Shown here: piece by piece, positions 35,161 to 45,793 of the stretch
Numbering within the stretch: position 1 is the stretch's first letter
Layout of the letters: every line of letters begins with the position of its first letter
Assembly: GCA_015680685.1 (NCBI GenBank)
Contig: MNCI01005245.1
Coordinates: forward strand, 647,613 to 711,612
DNA from: Gnetum montanum
Taxonomy: Eukaryota; Streptophyta; Gnetopsida; Gnetales; Gnetaceae
Length of the DNA stretch: 64,000 nucleotides
Direction of reading: 5' to 3'
Position numbers and translations under genes: made by a program
Notes under the pieces: generated by a model
What the model was told of the DNA's origin: nothing
Databases searched by the model: none
What the model saw: the letters and a program-made list of their open reading frames with translations, nothing else

Positions 35161-35639
35161 ACAATAGCCTGATCCATATGGTTATCACGTTCAGCAACCC
35201 ATGTCTCCATGTGACTCCTCCAGTCACATCTCTAATTTTCAACCTCACTACCACCCTTTATATTATTACTAAGCTCATTCATCACATGAAAGAAGGGATA
35301 CCACCTCTTACTCTTATTCTCCTCCTATCCTTGCACATGTTCGTCCTCCACCCACATAACTACCAATTGCTCCACCTATGCAGGGTGAATTGCTAGCCCA
35401 CTCACAACAACAAAATGCTATGAGGGCTATTAATTTACAACCGAATCATCAATTAGAGGCGTTGAATGATTAATCAAAGAAAAGACCTTTCTTTTGACCT
35501 TGTAGTCCATCTAAGCCCTCACATATACCTACGGTTGACAACCCTACTCTTGCCTCTTCCTCTATACCCAATACCTTGGAGTCCGCTTCAAATCAAAATC
35601 TACTAAGGATCCATATCATAATGCTTACTCACACTATGT

Positions 35640-36151
35640 CTGATTGGATCCATGCAAGAAACCTTCCTAAGAAATTAGCCAATCCTGGAAGTCCTCTAAT
35701 TTACTTGCAGATTATTATTAATTAACCATGCAAGGCTCTTCTCAATTCAGGTTTTGGTGTTAATATAATTTCTCATGAGATGTACATTACTTGGAACCTT
35801 CCTCCTCTCAAGTAGAGCAACATAAGATTAAAATTGGTAGACCAGTCCATCACTGTTCCATTGGGATTGGTAGAAGACATTGTGACCGCTGTCTATGGAT
35901 GGTCTTATCTTGTTGACTTTCTTGTAATCAAAGTGGAGAATTACAAAGAAGATTTCCCAATCATGATGGGAAGAATATGGCTAAGCACTGTAATGGGCAT
36001 CAGAGATCTTTCCTTGGAGATATTTAAAGAAAACGCATTTGGAAAGATCAAGAAGAAGAGAGTTCCATGCATTATGTACAACGATACCAAGTGCAATTAT
36101 GTGCAGAATCTTTGGGCTGTAAAGTATGCATCTATCTCTACATACAAATAG
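35640..36151 (+). pseudogene. Aspartic protease domain, 32-42 kb gypsy element
   Basis: CKALLNSGFGVNIISHEMY corresponds to CKALLDSGSGVNLISHDIY of the sister element, so the catalytic Asp is now Asn. After one stop, 105 open codons (35834-36151) read VDQSITVPLGLVEDIVTAVY and a distal FPIMMGRIWLST block. The missing Asp makes it inactive as a protease. Confidence 0.85.
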
Positions 36152-37420
36152 TGTGCACTAGAAGTGGAAACTCAAAGGTATTTGTACGCAAAAACCACAA
36201 AATAGGAGGGCACCCAGTGGCTGATCGCTGATTCTGAAAGTAACACACTTTGCATGGAACCAACTAAGAGCCTAGCATATGTATATGTCATAGGCATGGA
36301 TGAACTTGAGCAAGTTCATCACCAAATCTTTGATGACACAAATGATGATAATTACTGGGGAGAGTTGGAAATTCTTGATAAATTCAAATAAGAGTCCCTT
36401 GAGCTAAAAAAATTACCAACTAAGATGGAATATGTATTTTTGAAGAATGAAAAGCTAGTTATAATCAATGCAAAACTTTCTCCAGTATAGAAAAAGATGC
36501 TATTGAAGGTAGTTGAAAGATGGTCAGTACCTTTTACTTGGTCATATCCTAAACTTACAGGGATTGATCCTAGGATATGCTAGCATTGCATCTAGATTAA
36601 CCTGACCATGAAGCCAAAATGATAGTCACAGAGGTAGTTGAATCCCAAATTGAAGCAAATCATCAAGGAGGAAATCAAGCAACTCCTCAAGGCAGGGTTC
36701 ATCTATCCCATTACAGATAGAGAGTGGGCTAGTCCACTTGTAATTGTGTTGAAGAAAGGTAGAAAATGGTAGGTCTACATTGATTTTTGATTGCTAAATA
36801 TGACAACATTCAAGGATCACTTTCCCTTGTCATTTATTGACTAGGTGATCGACACAATATTCGGGCATTGCTACTATAGTTTTCTAGATGGTTATAGTGG
36901 CTATAACCAAATTCAAATTACACCAGAAGACCAAGCAAAGATAATGTTCACAAGTCCTTGGGGGACTTTTACATATCGTAAGATGCTGTTTGGTTTATGC
37001 AATGCTCCTGCCACATTCTAATGCCTAGTGTGGAGGTCTTCATGGATGAATTATCCACCTATGGAGCTACATTTGAGCAAGCCATGGACCTGCTTGAGCT
37101 AGTGCTAAAATGGTGTGTTAACACCAACTTGTGGCTTAATTGGTAGAAAAGTCACCTCATGGTCCAAGAGGGCATTGCATTGGGGCATAGAATATTGCAA
37201 GAAGGAATTGAGGTGAACTTAGAGAAAATAAGGGTCCTCCAAGGAATAACCCATTAACCAGAAATAGTTAAAGATGTTTGGTCATTCCTTGGACATACTG
37301 GCTACTACCAATGATTCATAGAGAATTTCTCTAAGATTACAAAATCATTGGTGAAGCTAACAAAGAAAGATTCTCCTTTTGTCTAGATCATTGAATGTGA
37401 AAAAACATTCCAATAATTGA
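36152..37420 (+). pseudogene. pol: Pre-RT linker and reverse transcriptase, 32-42 kb gypsy element
   Basis: FTWSYPKLTGIDPRIC and LNPKLKQIIKEEIKQLL lead into RT. Motifs are WASPLVIVLKKGRKW, YSFLDGYSGYNQIQITPEDQ, MFTSPWGTFTYRKM and FGLCNAPATF (up to ~37019). Immediately after, about 20 codons appear to be missing, and the catalytic segment reads VFMDE rather than the usual FMDD. The C-terminal thumb and connection (HRILQEGIEV; FLGHTGYYQ-FIENFSKI) continue to 37420. Around ten in-frame stops are present. The protein is non-functional. Confidence 0.85.
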
Positions 37421-37429
37421 AAGTGAAGC

Positions 37430-37978
37430 TTGTAGAAACTCCAATTCTACAAGAACCTATTGGTCCAGGCCATTTCATATCATGACAAACACATCAAATT
37501 ATGCCTTGGAAGTGGTGCTGACATAGTTAGATGATAAGAAACATCCATACTACATCCACTATGATGGATGAAGCATTATGGATGCACAACATAACTACAT
37601 CAATACAGAGAAAGAATTGATGGCAATGGTGTTTGCTCTAGAGAAATTTAGGCATTATGTGCTTGGATACAAGGTGTTTGTGAACACGGATCATAGTGCC
37701 ATTCACTTCCTAATGAATAAGCCAATGGTAAGCCCTTGTGTCATACGGTGGTTGGTGATCTTGTAAGAATTTAATCTTATGATGGTAGATAAAAAAAGCA
37801 CTGAGAATGTAGTCACTGATCACTTGTCTCAGTTGCAATGGGACAACAAAAAGGAAGAAAGCCCATTATTTGATACATTTTCTAATGAACTCCTCTTTGC
37901 TAGGATTGTAACTAAACAAATGCCTAATGAGCCACAATGGTATGATGGCATTCTCCCCTATCTTCTCACTTAGGAGAT
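37430..37978 (+). pseudogene. RNase H domain, 32-42 kb gypsy element
   Basis: A frame shift separates it from RT. The recognisable core is NYINTEKELMAMVFALEKFR, then GYKVFVNTDHSAIHFLMNK (37590-37730), and finally ENVVTDHLSQLQW, the VADHLSR-type end of plant gypsy RNase H. The N-terminal strand with the first Asp is scrambled in another frame (37470-37570). Confidence 0.8.
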
Positions 37979-38025
37979 GCCATAAGGGTTGGACCACTGG
38001 AAGAAATAATAGTTTCTTCACTAGG

Positions 38026-38626
38026 TGATTAGTGGTGAGGTACCCCTATGCTCAATTGTACGAATATGAGCATTATGCATGATCTAGTTGAACTCCAAGG
38101 ACTAAGTGCTTATGCACCTTTACAGAACAAGGATGGGTTAGGTGATCGTTGTCTTCCCAAGCTTACTCATATGGCACAATTGTATGGTTAAGTAAAGTTG
38201 AGGTATATGATTTTTATGCTTTTTATGTTTATGTCTTGGTGCTAAAAGGGAGAAGTNNNNNNNNNNNNNNNNNNNNNNNNNNNNNNNNNNNNNNNNNNNN
38301 NNNNNNNNNNNNNNNNNNNNNNNNNNNNNNNNNNNNNNNNNNNNNNCTTTATTTCTGGACACAAGGTGTGCTCAGGTACATAATGCTCAGATAAAGATCC
38401 ATTTACTTTATGACTCCTACTATGGGCACTCAGAAATAATTCTAACTCTGGAAAGGGAAAACTACAAGAGTTCGGGTAAGGGACTAAGAAACTAATGTTT
38501 AAACCAAGTGCGCCCACCTCTTATTTATAGGCAACAAGATAGGTTTTGATATTTGATATTCGATATCACTTGGTAGGCTCTAATATTGTAGACTTAATAT
38601 CGTAGATCCGATATCATGGTTCATCA
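38026..38626 (-). mobile_element. Solo LTR nested in pol, with a 90-base sequencing gap
   Basis: TGATTAGTGG...GTTCATCA, flanked by CTAGG at 38021-38025 and 38627-38631. Pol coding resumes directly after the second CTAGG. It is the reverse orientation of the solo LTRs in copy A. Ns fill 38257-38346. GATATC-type words occur at 38550-38615, the U3 side. Confidence 0.92.
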
Positions 38627-38631
38627 CTAGG

Positions 38632-39481
38632 TAAAACACTTCATGGAGATCAACAAACACCTCTACAAGGTGTGTGCCAATGACCTCATTCATTGGTGTG
38701 TCCCTGATGTTGATCAACTACGTGTTCTTCAAGATGCTCATGAAGGTCCTTGTGGAGGACACTATGCTGAGAGACATATGGCCATTAAAATCTTGATGGC
38801 AATGTACTATTGGCCAACACTCTTTAGAGATGTTCACCATTATGTCTACTCTTGTGAATGATGCCAACGAGATGATGGAATGATTGCTTGAATGGAGGAA
38901 CCTCAATAATGGATTCAACCACTAAAACCCTTCAACATTTGGGGCATTGACTTCATGGCTCTCATCATGCCCATGTCAAATGAAAAGGTGTACATCATAG
39001 TCGTTGTTGACTATTGTATGAAATGGGCAAAAGGAGTAACTATCATTAACTATTCATTCTCTACTGCTGCTTGGTTTTTATGACAAAATGTTGTAAATAG
39101 GTTTGGTGTTCCATGTGCATTAATTTTTGATAATGGAACTCACTTTATAGGCACTACTTTTTGAAAGCTCATGCAATGCTTGGAGGTTGCACATAAACTC
39201 ACAACACCTTACCATCCCCAAGTTAATAGTCAAGCTGAGGTTATTGATAGGGAAATCACAAGGATACTGAAAAGAACTATTAGTAGGTATAGGAAGGATT
39301 GGAGCATAAAACTCAATGATGCCCTTTGGACCTACCCCTCAACATGGAAACTTCCTATAGGACACTCTCCCTATGAGCTTATGTATGACAAACTACCAAC
39401 ACTTCCTATTCAATTTGAGCTTCGTACACTTGTAATAGCTTGTGACCTTGACCTTGACTTAAGTCTAGTTGAACACAAAAA

Positions 39482-39488
<7 letters not shown>
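38632..39488 (+). pseudogene. Integrase, 32-42 kb gypsy element
   Basis: The zinc-binding HHCC region reads HEGPCGGHYAERHMAIKIL, then YSCE-CQ (one Cys codon side interrupted by a stop). The catalytic core has WGIDFMAL (first Asp), ALIFDNGTHF (second Asp) and YHPQVNSQAEVIDREI (Glu), so all three acidic residues survive, with stops between them at ~38860, 38890, 39080 and 39163. The C-terminal part LNDALWTYPSTWKLPIGHSP is the usual end of plant gypsy integrases. It would join element DNA to the chromosome. It is broken here. Confidence 0.88.
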
Positions 39489-39512
<24 letters not shown>

Positions 39513-39556
39513 AGAAATAAATAAATAAATAAATAAAGAAATAAATAAATAAAAGA
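39481..39556 (+). repeat. (AAAT)n microsatellite
   Basis: About 18 AAAT/AATA units with two AAAG variants, placed at the end of the integrase frame just before the terminal Gag-Pol tail. Confidence 0.97.
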
Positions 39557-39949
39557 CTCATGAATCTCAACTTGCTAGATGAAAATCGATTAGTAGCCTT
39601 ATCATCTAACGAGCTGCACAAGGTTGATAACAAAAAGTGTCATGACATAAAAATTAGAAAAGTCAAATTTAAACCAAGAGATAAGCTTGTTTACTAGAAC
39701 CCCACACATGTACCTTAATGAACTAAATTTCAAATGTTGTGGGAAGGACCTTGCATCATTCATGAAACTTTTTCTTCAGGGGCCATGATGATCTATAAAC
39801 GTGAGAGCCCAAAAAAGAAACAATTGGTCAACATCCAACAAATTAAACCTTTCCATGAGCATACGCTAGCTAACACAACAGGCTCCTCATCAAATGGACA
39901 ACCATGCTCCATATTTTGGATCTCCTCCTTTCAACTTAGCCATGGGTGA
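39557..39949 (+). pseudogene. C-terminal tail of pol after integrase
   Basis: After the microsatellite, a frame reads KLEKSNLN... and then MLWEGPCIIHETFSSGAMMI, the 'W-GP-(F/C)-(I/V)...SGA' barrel that closes many plant gypsy Pol proteins. It ends with QIKPFHEHTLANTTGS. Chromodomain residues are not seen. Confidence 0.65.
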
Positions 39950-41739
39950 GATGGCGACTTGTGTTAATCACTTAAGTGGCTCTTCAATTTCTTAATTTTT
40001 TGTTTTATAGCTTTTGTTTTACATGTTTTTTATTTTACATCTTTTTTTTTCATGTTATTAATCTTTTTTAATTTTTTTTACACCATCATTAGTATATTTA
40101 ACGTTTCTTGAATATTTTACACTCTCTTTCATATGTCATTTTATTTGGTGTGATTTTCTAACTTTTTGTTAATAAGTGCTAGGTACAATGGTAATACATT
40201 ACTTGATGGTGGTATGTATTACTTTTATTTGATTTTTGGTGTTTAGTTTTTGGCTTTGAATTTCATTATGGATAATTAGGACTTGGTTTCTTTTTCATGC
40301 AATGGGCAGTGAGTGCACAACATCCACCCATCCACATACTCTATGGTTTTCCTTGTTTTGGAAACATGCAGTACCTTCTTCATTAATAAAACTTTAATAA
40401 ATTTGTGACTTTGGTAGTTTTTAGAATTGGGAAGGATTCAAAGCACACCCCTTGGATAAAATAAATATATGTGTCTTTACATGGTGTGGTTCCCATTTCA
40501 AAAGAAAAAAAAAATAAAAAATAAAAAAAAGATGGGAATTCAAAGCACATCCCTTAGACAAAATAAATGGGCTACAAGCGTTGGTTATGAGGCTAGTCTC
40601 CTCTAACTAAGGCCCTTCCTCACTTCCTACATTTTAATAAAGAACAATGGTCATTCTGTGGGAGCACTCTTGTGTCTCGAGGGATGGATTGGTCTTAGAA
40701 TGATGATGCGAAGTCACTGAACGTGGTTGATTTTGGTTTGGACTAAGGATGGGTCCTATTAAGTCATTTAACCACAAAATCCATAAGGGACTTCATGTGA
40801 TCATAATTGGAAACTTCATTTCACACTCTCTCATCCATTTATGCTTTCCATGTCTCACCTCATTGTCAGTTTTATGTTTTGGTTTGATGTCCTAGTTTGA
40901 TGTGTTATAATTCTTAGTTAGTTTCTCTAGGTTTTTGTACTTAACATTTTGTAACCATTAATCATCCACAGAGCCCACACACCCTTTGGTTTGAAGTTAA
41001 GGAAGGGCATAAAAGGCTTGTTCCTGCTTTGGGGAGGACCCACTTACATATCTTTTGGTTGGATTAGTTAAGTTCTTTATCCTTAGACACTCTTACAATC
41101 AAATTATTTTTGTTTACCCCATTAATGACATCCAATTATACACATCTTTACAACAATTTTTAGTGAATTCTTATTTTTATTGTTGTGCATTCTTATGCCC
41201 TCTTTAATTATTTCCTTGTATTGAACTTTTTCAAATTTAATGGACTACTTATCTAATTTACCCTATTTGTCAACCTTTCCACTAACACTACTCAAGGAAC
41301 TAATCAATCACAATCACAACTTAGTCGAGACAAGGCATTTAACAGTTATATGTTACACATTTCATACTAATTCGTGATTTTGTTATGATTATAGTGGGAA
41401 GCATGGACTGGAAGCGAGACTATCTTCACCAAGGATGCAGTAGTACCACACAATAAGGATTGTTCGTGATCATTGGATCTCTTTTCTCTCTCATTCTTCT
41501 GCTACCAAGAAGCATTGGATGTTAGTGTTATCCAGGGTGCTGACTTCTCTTATCATGAACACTCCATTTTGTAAAAATTGTACTTCCATACACTTGGGCA
41601 TTTAGAGTTTATCTGTTTCATCTAAGTCAATTTGTAATGTCAATCAATAATCACATATCTACCCAATATATAATGTTGTAAAGAAATTGTTCCTCATCTT
41701 CTTCACTTGAGAATGAGTTTTCATTCAGTCATGGGGGTA
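39950..41739 (+). other. Non-coding region between pol and the 3' LTR
   Basis: T-rich then mixed sequence with an A-rich run (40502-40530). No frame longer than chance and no env-like membrane protein. A short purine run (atgggggta, 41731-41739) sits directly before the 3' LTR and may be the remains of the polypurine tract. Confidence 0.6.
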
Positions 41740-42532
41740 TGATGAACATGTTTTTGATATTGGTCGTAAGATGCAACGTCACGTATGCGATGTCAGAGTG
41801 TATAGTCTAGGCTTATAAATATTGCACATGGGCTCCAGTTTTCACAATAATTTTTTGGTCATTTTCTAGTTGGAGTAGTAGAGATTTTGCCATTTCTTCC
41901 TTTCAGAGTTAGAATATTTTTTGAGTGTCCACAGAAGGAGTCTAAGTGTGTAAGGTGCTTTGTTTGAGTACTAATGTACCTGAGTGCAGTAGTGACAAGA
42001 ATAAAATAAACTCTTTTGACAATCCTTGTAGCACTAAGAATAACTTAATATTTTCTTTATCACACTTTACTTTCATGTACTTGAATGCATTTGAATAAAG
42101 CAATTTATTTCTAGTTGTTAATGAACACGAGCATGACCATTTCGAGCATTCATATAGTACTTGGTAACCCTGCAACACTTAACGTTTGGTAGCTTAGCAG
42201 CACTATATGTGTTCAGGAAAGTGGGACGGTTATTTGTGTTAGGCTAGATAGGTGGTAAACAATTTAGGTTTTAGATTACTCTACTCTTCATTCTTGTTGT
42301 AGGCGATCAAATCTATAAAACATAAAAAAATAAAAAATCATATACCTCAATTACACTTCAACCATACCCTTGAACCTCACAAGTGTAGTTAGGAAGACAA
42401 CGAACATTCTTAATGCCCATTTCACTTCTTAGAAGAGCTAGTGCATTAGGTAACTATAGGTCCACAGAATTTGACTGGATCATGCATAATGCCTTATGAT
42501 TAGTATGGTTGGGTGTAGGGGTACCTACATTA
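41740..42532 (+). repeat. 3' LTR (793 bp)
   Basis: Aligns with the 5' LTR from TGATGAAC to GTACCTA. Its last ~10 bases (ending CATTA) differ from the 5' LTR end (GTTGCTTATCA), as if a small deletion removed the terminus. It directly abuts the GAGAT target duplication. Many substitutions separate the two LTRs, so the insertion is not recent. Confidence 0.9.
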
Positions 42533-42537
42533 GAGAT

Positions 42538-43340
42538 CATGTTCCCTCTTGAGTTTATGATAGTTAGGGATGCCTACCTTCAACAGAATTATGGTTTCAT
42601 TCATATACTTCTAAATATAACCCTTCACATAAGTGGATTCATCAAACCAACTTTGCTTAGATAAGCATTTAGGCATTTTGAAATGATAGTATAACGGAAA
42701 GGGAAGAGAGGATCTCTTTGATAGAAATTATGCCTAAGAGCAAAACACTTTGACTACTTGTCATTGACATAAATCACATATCTTATTAACTGAAGAATGA
42801 ATTTAATGCACTTTTTCCACCATGTTGAGAAGTCAATAACTTCCATCATGATAAGTAATGCATTCTAGTTGATGCTATCATAGGCCTTTGTAATGTAAAG
42901 CTTTACCCTAGTGTTGTATGTCCAATTGATTACATAATAATGATGTTCATGGTGATATTTGTGCCTCTAAGAAATCATGTTTGCATTTGGCTAATCCCTT
43001 GAGAAAGAAAGGTCCAAATTTTATTAGCAAGAAGTTTGGAGTAAAATTTACACAAGATAAAACATAAGCATATGAAAAAATAATGCCATAGACCTATAAT
43101 AGTCTCTTTTTAGGAATCAAAATAAAATAGTGGAATTATAAACTAGAGAAAACTTACCTAAGTGGATGATTATATTAAAAGCATGAAGCATTTGAAGATT
43201 AATAACTAGTCAAAAGATTTGAAAGAGTTTACTAGTCCTTCCAGTTGGACTAGAGACCTTGTTGCCACTAACATTATAGACCATGAGCTAGAGCTCCTCA
43301 TATAGCACCATGTGTTTTAATTAGCTATCAATACTAAGGG
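42538..43340 (-). pseudogene. LINE reverse transcriptase remnant, copy B
   Basis: Uninterrupted by a solo LTR here. On the minus strand SINWNALLIMMEVIDFSTWW, YVIYVND, FYQRDPLFPFRYTIISKCL and further upstream LLANKIWTFLP-type residues (near 43040) follow plant L1 RT order. The FADD-type catalytic segment would lie left of 42538 in the orientation of the gene and is not seen. Stops and shifts are common. Confidence 0.65.
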
Positions 43341-43939
43341 ATTGAGTATTAGCCAACAACTTTACTTGTATTACATGGTTTTGAACTACAAATATTGATT
43401 AAAAAATTTCTAGCTAGCTCAATATCTTTATGAGGATCCTTGGTAAAGAAAACTTCTTGTTCATTCCATATACATGTTCCAACCATATGAAAGAAACAAG
43501 TGTTAAGGTCTCCCTCTCTCATCTAGGTGATCCTTGAACATTATTTCTAATACATCTCCTCCACTTGTAAAAGTTGGAATAAGTAGTACCATGGGTTGAA
43601 ATAGTGCTATCTTCACATCATAGTAATCCACACACTCTTGGAAATTTTTACTAAGTTGGAATTGATGATTATTGGTCTTACATGAGTTGCTTCTTCATCA
43701 TTATGCCCTTAGGCTTCTCTTGTTTCTTAACTAAATACTATCATTTACTAGATTTGCAATGGGTATAAGGAGGATGATTACAACTATATATTTTTGTTTA
43801 ACATCCATCGGGTTCACTATCTTAGGGGCCTTTTAGCAAGTCTTCATATATGATTCTTACTTTGAAATCCTTCCTTGAGTGGATTGTGATTCAGGTTTAC
43901 TATCTTAGGGATCTTTGAGCAAGCCTTCATCTACACATC

Positions 43940-44490
43940 TTTCTTTAAAGCCCTCCCTTGAGTGGGTTGTGGATGATTAGTAGGAATATCTAAGCATTGA
44001 TGTCCAATGTGACCCAATTTGAGACAATAGTGACCTTTATTAAAAACATTTTCAAAACTTACATTCTATTTTATGCTCTTATGCATGCTCTCTAGTTATA
44101 TTTCTTCATGGATCTTTACATCTAATGGCATTTAAACATAGATCTAGGCATCAATGAGTTGGAATTTGAAAGCCATGACATTATCTATAGTGATCACCTT
44201 AATGAATAAGTAAGTAATCAATAGAAAGGCTTCCTTACTCCATAGTTTCATAAGAAAGCCTAAAAGGTGTATCCAAACATAAAAGGGACACATCATTTTT
44301 TTGGTTTTTGTTCTAATCTATTTAGAGAGATTCTTAGGTTTCATTTCTCCAAAAATAAAAACTATTCTTCAAAAGGCCATGGGCTCTAAAAAAGGACATC
44401 ATGGATGATCTACTCTAAGTCAAATGAAAAGATAGTACTATTGCCTATCATTCACATGATTTTCAATGCATACAGTGTTCATAACTTGTG
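43940..44490 (-). pseudogene. LINE ORF1-like DUF4283 and zinc-knuckle remnant, copy B
   Basis: Counterpart of 22030-22560. The same FGEMNPKNLS-like and LGFPMKLWN-like blocks are present. The knuckle (44035-43994) keeps YCLKLGHIGHQC but has lost the first Cys. Decay is independent of copy A, as expected after duplication. Confidence 0.65.
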
Positions 44491-44694
44491 CATCTATTGG
44501 ATGAATAGAAAAAAGTCAACAACTTTGTGTGTATACTTATGAGCTTATCATTGTGTGATGCATTTCAAGATTAAAATATGCACTTCTTCATTCTGCTCCA
44601 TTATTGCCAAATCATTTCTTGCCTTCTAAGTCACCTCCTCCTTTGAGATCATCTTATTCTCCTACATGCATGTCCTAGTTGTGCTAGAGATAGT

Positions 44695-45683
44695 TGTTGA
44701 CCTTTTGGTATGTCAAAATCTTTAAGGAAAATGGAAAAAATAGAATGTTTGTGGTGGATAATGATTTTACAAGACATGAACAAAAACTCCATAATGAGAT
44801 TTGAGAACTCAAGGAAACAAGATCTATGGCGAGATGTTCAAATGAAGACTTCATGGGCAAGATGGGAGCACGGGAAAAAATGAAGACTACAAGTCAAATG
44901 AAGATGCTCCAAGGACTACCAAGAAGGAAAATTAATAGGAAAAAGCCTTAGAAGTTAAATCTTAAAAGTTGATGATATGTCTTTGAAAACAATAAACATC
45001 TATGTGCAACAGTAGATGTCCCACTATAGATGTCTACACTAGTTGTTTGGTAGCCGTTGCATGAATTCCAAGGAGTTTTCAAAAACTCTAAGGCTATAGA
45101 TGATGTTAAAATCTTGGTAATTGTGCAAGCATTGTTCACACATAAGCTCCTCATTATCTATTCTAGTTGCTCATTATAACATCATTTGCTTGATTGTACT
45201 TTGTACTAAGCTTCAAGTACAATGACTTGTAAATTTAGTTACATTCTTTCCTTATTCTTTACTTTCTTTCTTGTAGCCCTATGGGGTTGATGTGTTGCCT
45301 GAGAGAAGGCATCCATATTAAGCTTGTTGAGATACCACAGGATTAAGTGGTTTTGCACTATCAAACCACTATGGAGCGAAGCTCAATTTTGTAACGGTTG
45401 TAGGATCCTTGAAACCACATTCTAAGCTTGTTGGGACCTTGTAGGGTTGAGTGGTTTTGTAGCAACAAAAAACTTCGAAGTGGAGCTTAGAGCTTGTACA
45501 AGGTGCAGTGTCCTTGAAACCATATTTTCTTAATAAATAAAGTCTAGAGGTATGCATGAATTCTACCCTCTGAGTGTGGACACACCCAAGTTGGGGAATC
45601 GTGTAAAATTTTTTATGTTTGTGTTGCTAGTGCAATTTTAAATTGGGAAACTTATTCAACCCTCATTCTAAGTTCTCGATCCA
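44695..45683 (-). mobile_element. ~1 kb LTR-like element (family X), copy B
   Basis: The uninterrupted 989-bp form of 22742-24557. On the minus strand it runs TGGATCGAGAACTTAG...GGTCAACA. It is flanked by ~110-base direct repeats (about 44590-44694 and 45690-45793), as in copy A. Confidence 0.7.
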
Positions 45684-45793
45684 CTTATTCATTCTCCTTC
45701 ATTATTGGAAAATCATTTCTTGTCTTCTAAGTCACCGCCTCCTTCGAGATCACCTTATTCTCTTGCATGCATGTCCTAGTTGTTCTAGAGATA

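Larger units (their letters stand above)
32106..42532 (+). mobile_element. Full-length but dead Ty3/gypsy retrotransposon with tRNA-Asp primer site
   Basis: The 5' LTR (32106-32936) and 3' LTR (41740-42532) bracket gag, protease, RT, RNase H and integrase in that order. The flank GAGAT (32101-32105 and 42533-42537) is a perfect target duplication, and copy A has one GAGAT (19822-19826) at the empty site. The family is the same as the minus-strand element at 14822-19416. The order and RT motifs (FLDGYSGYNQIQI, FGLCNAPATF) place it outside the chromoviruses, near Athila/Tat-like groups. No env-like frame is seen after integrase. A solo LTR is nested in pol (38026-38626). Confidence 0.93.

Noticed and set aside
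38138-38517. Open frames on both strands across 38257-38346
   Set aside because: They exist only because they run through a block of Ns inside a solo LTR.
39950-41739. Possible env-like gene between pol and 3' LTR
   Set aside because: No frame of useful length and no signal or membrane pattern beyond composition.
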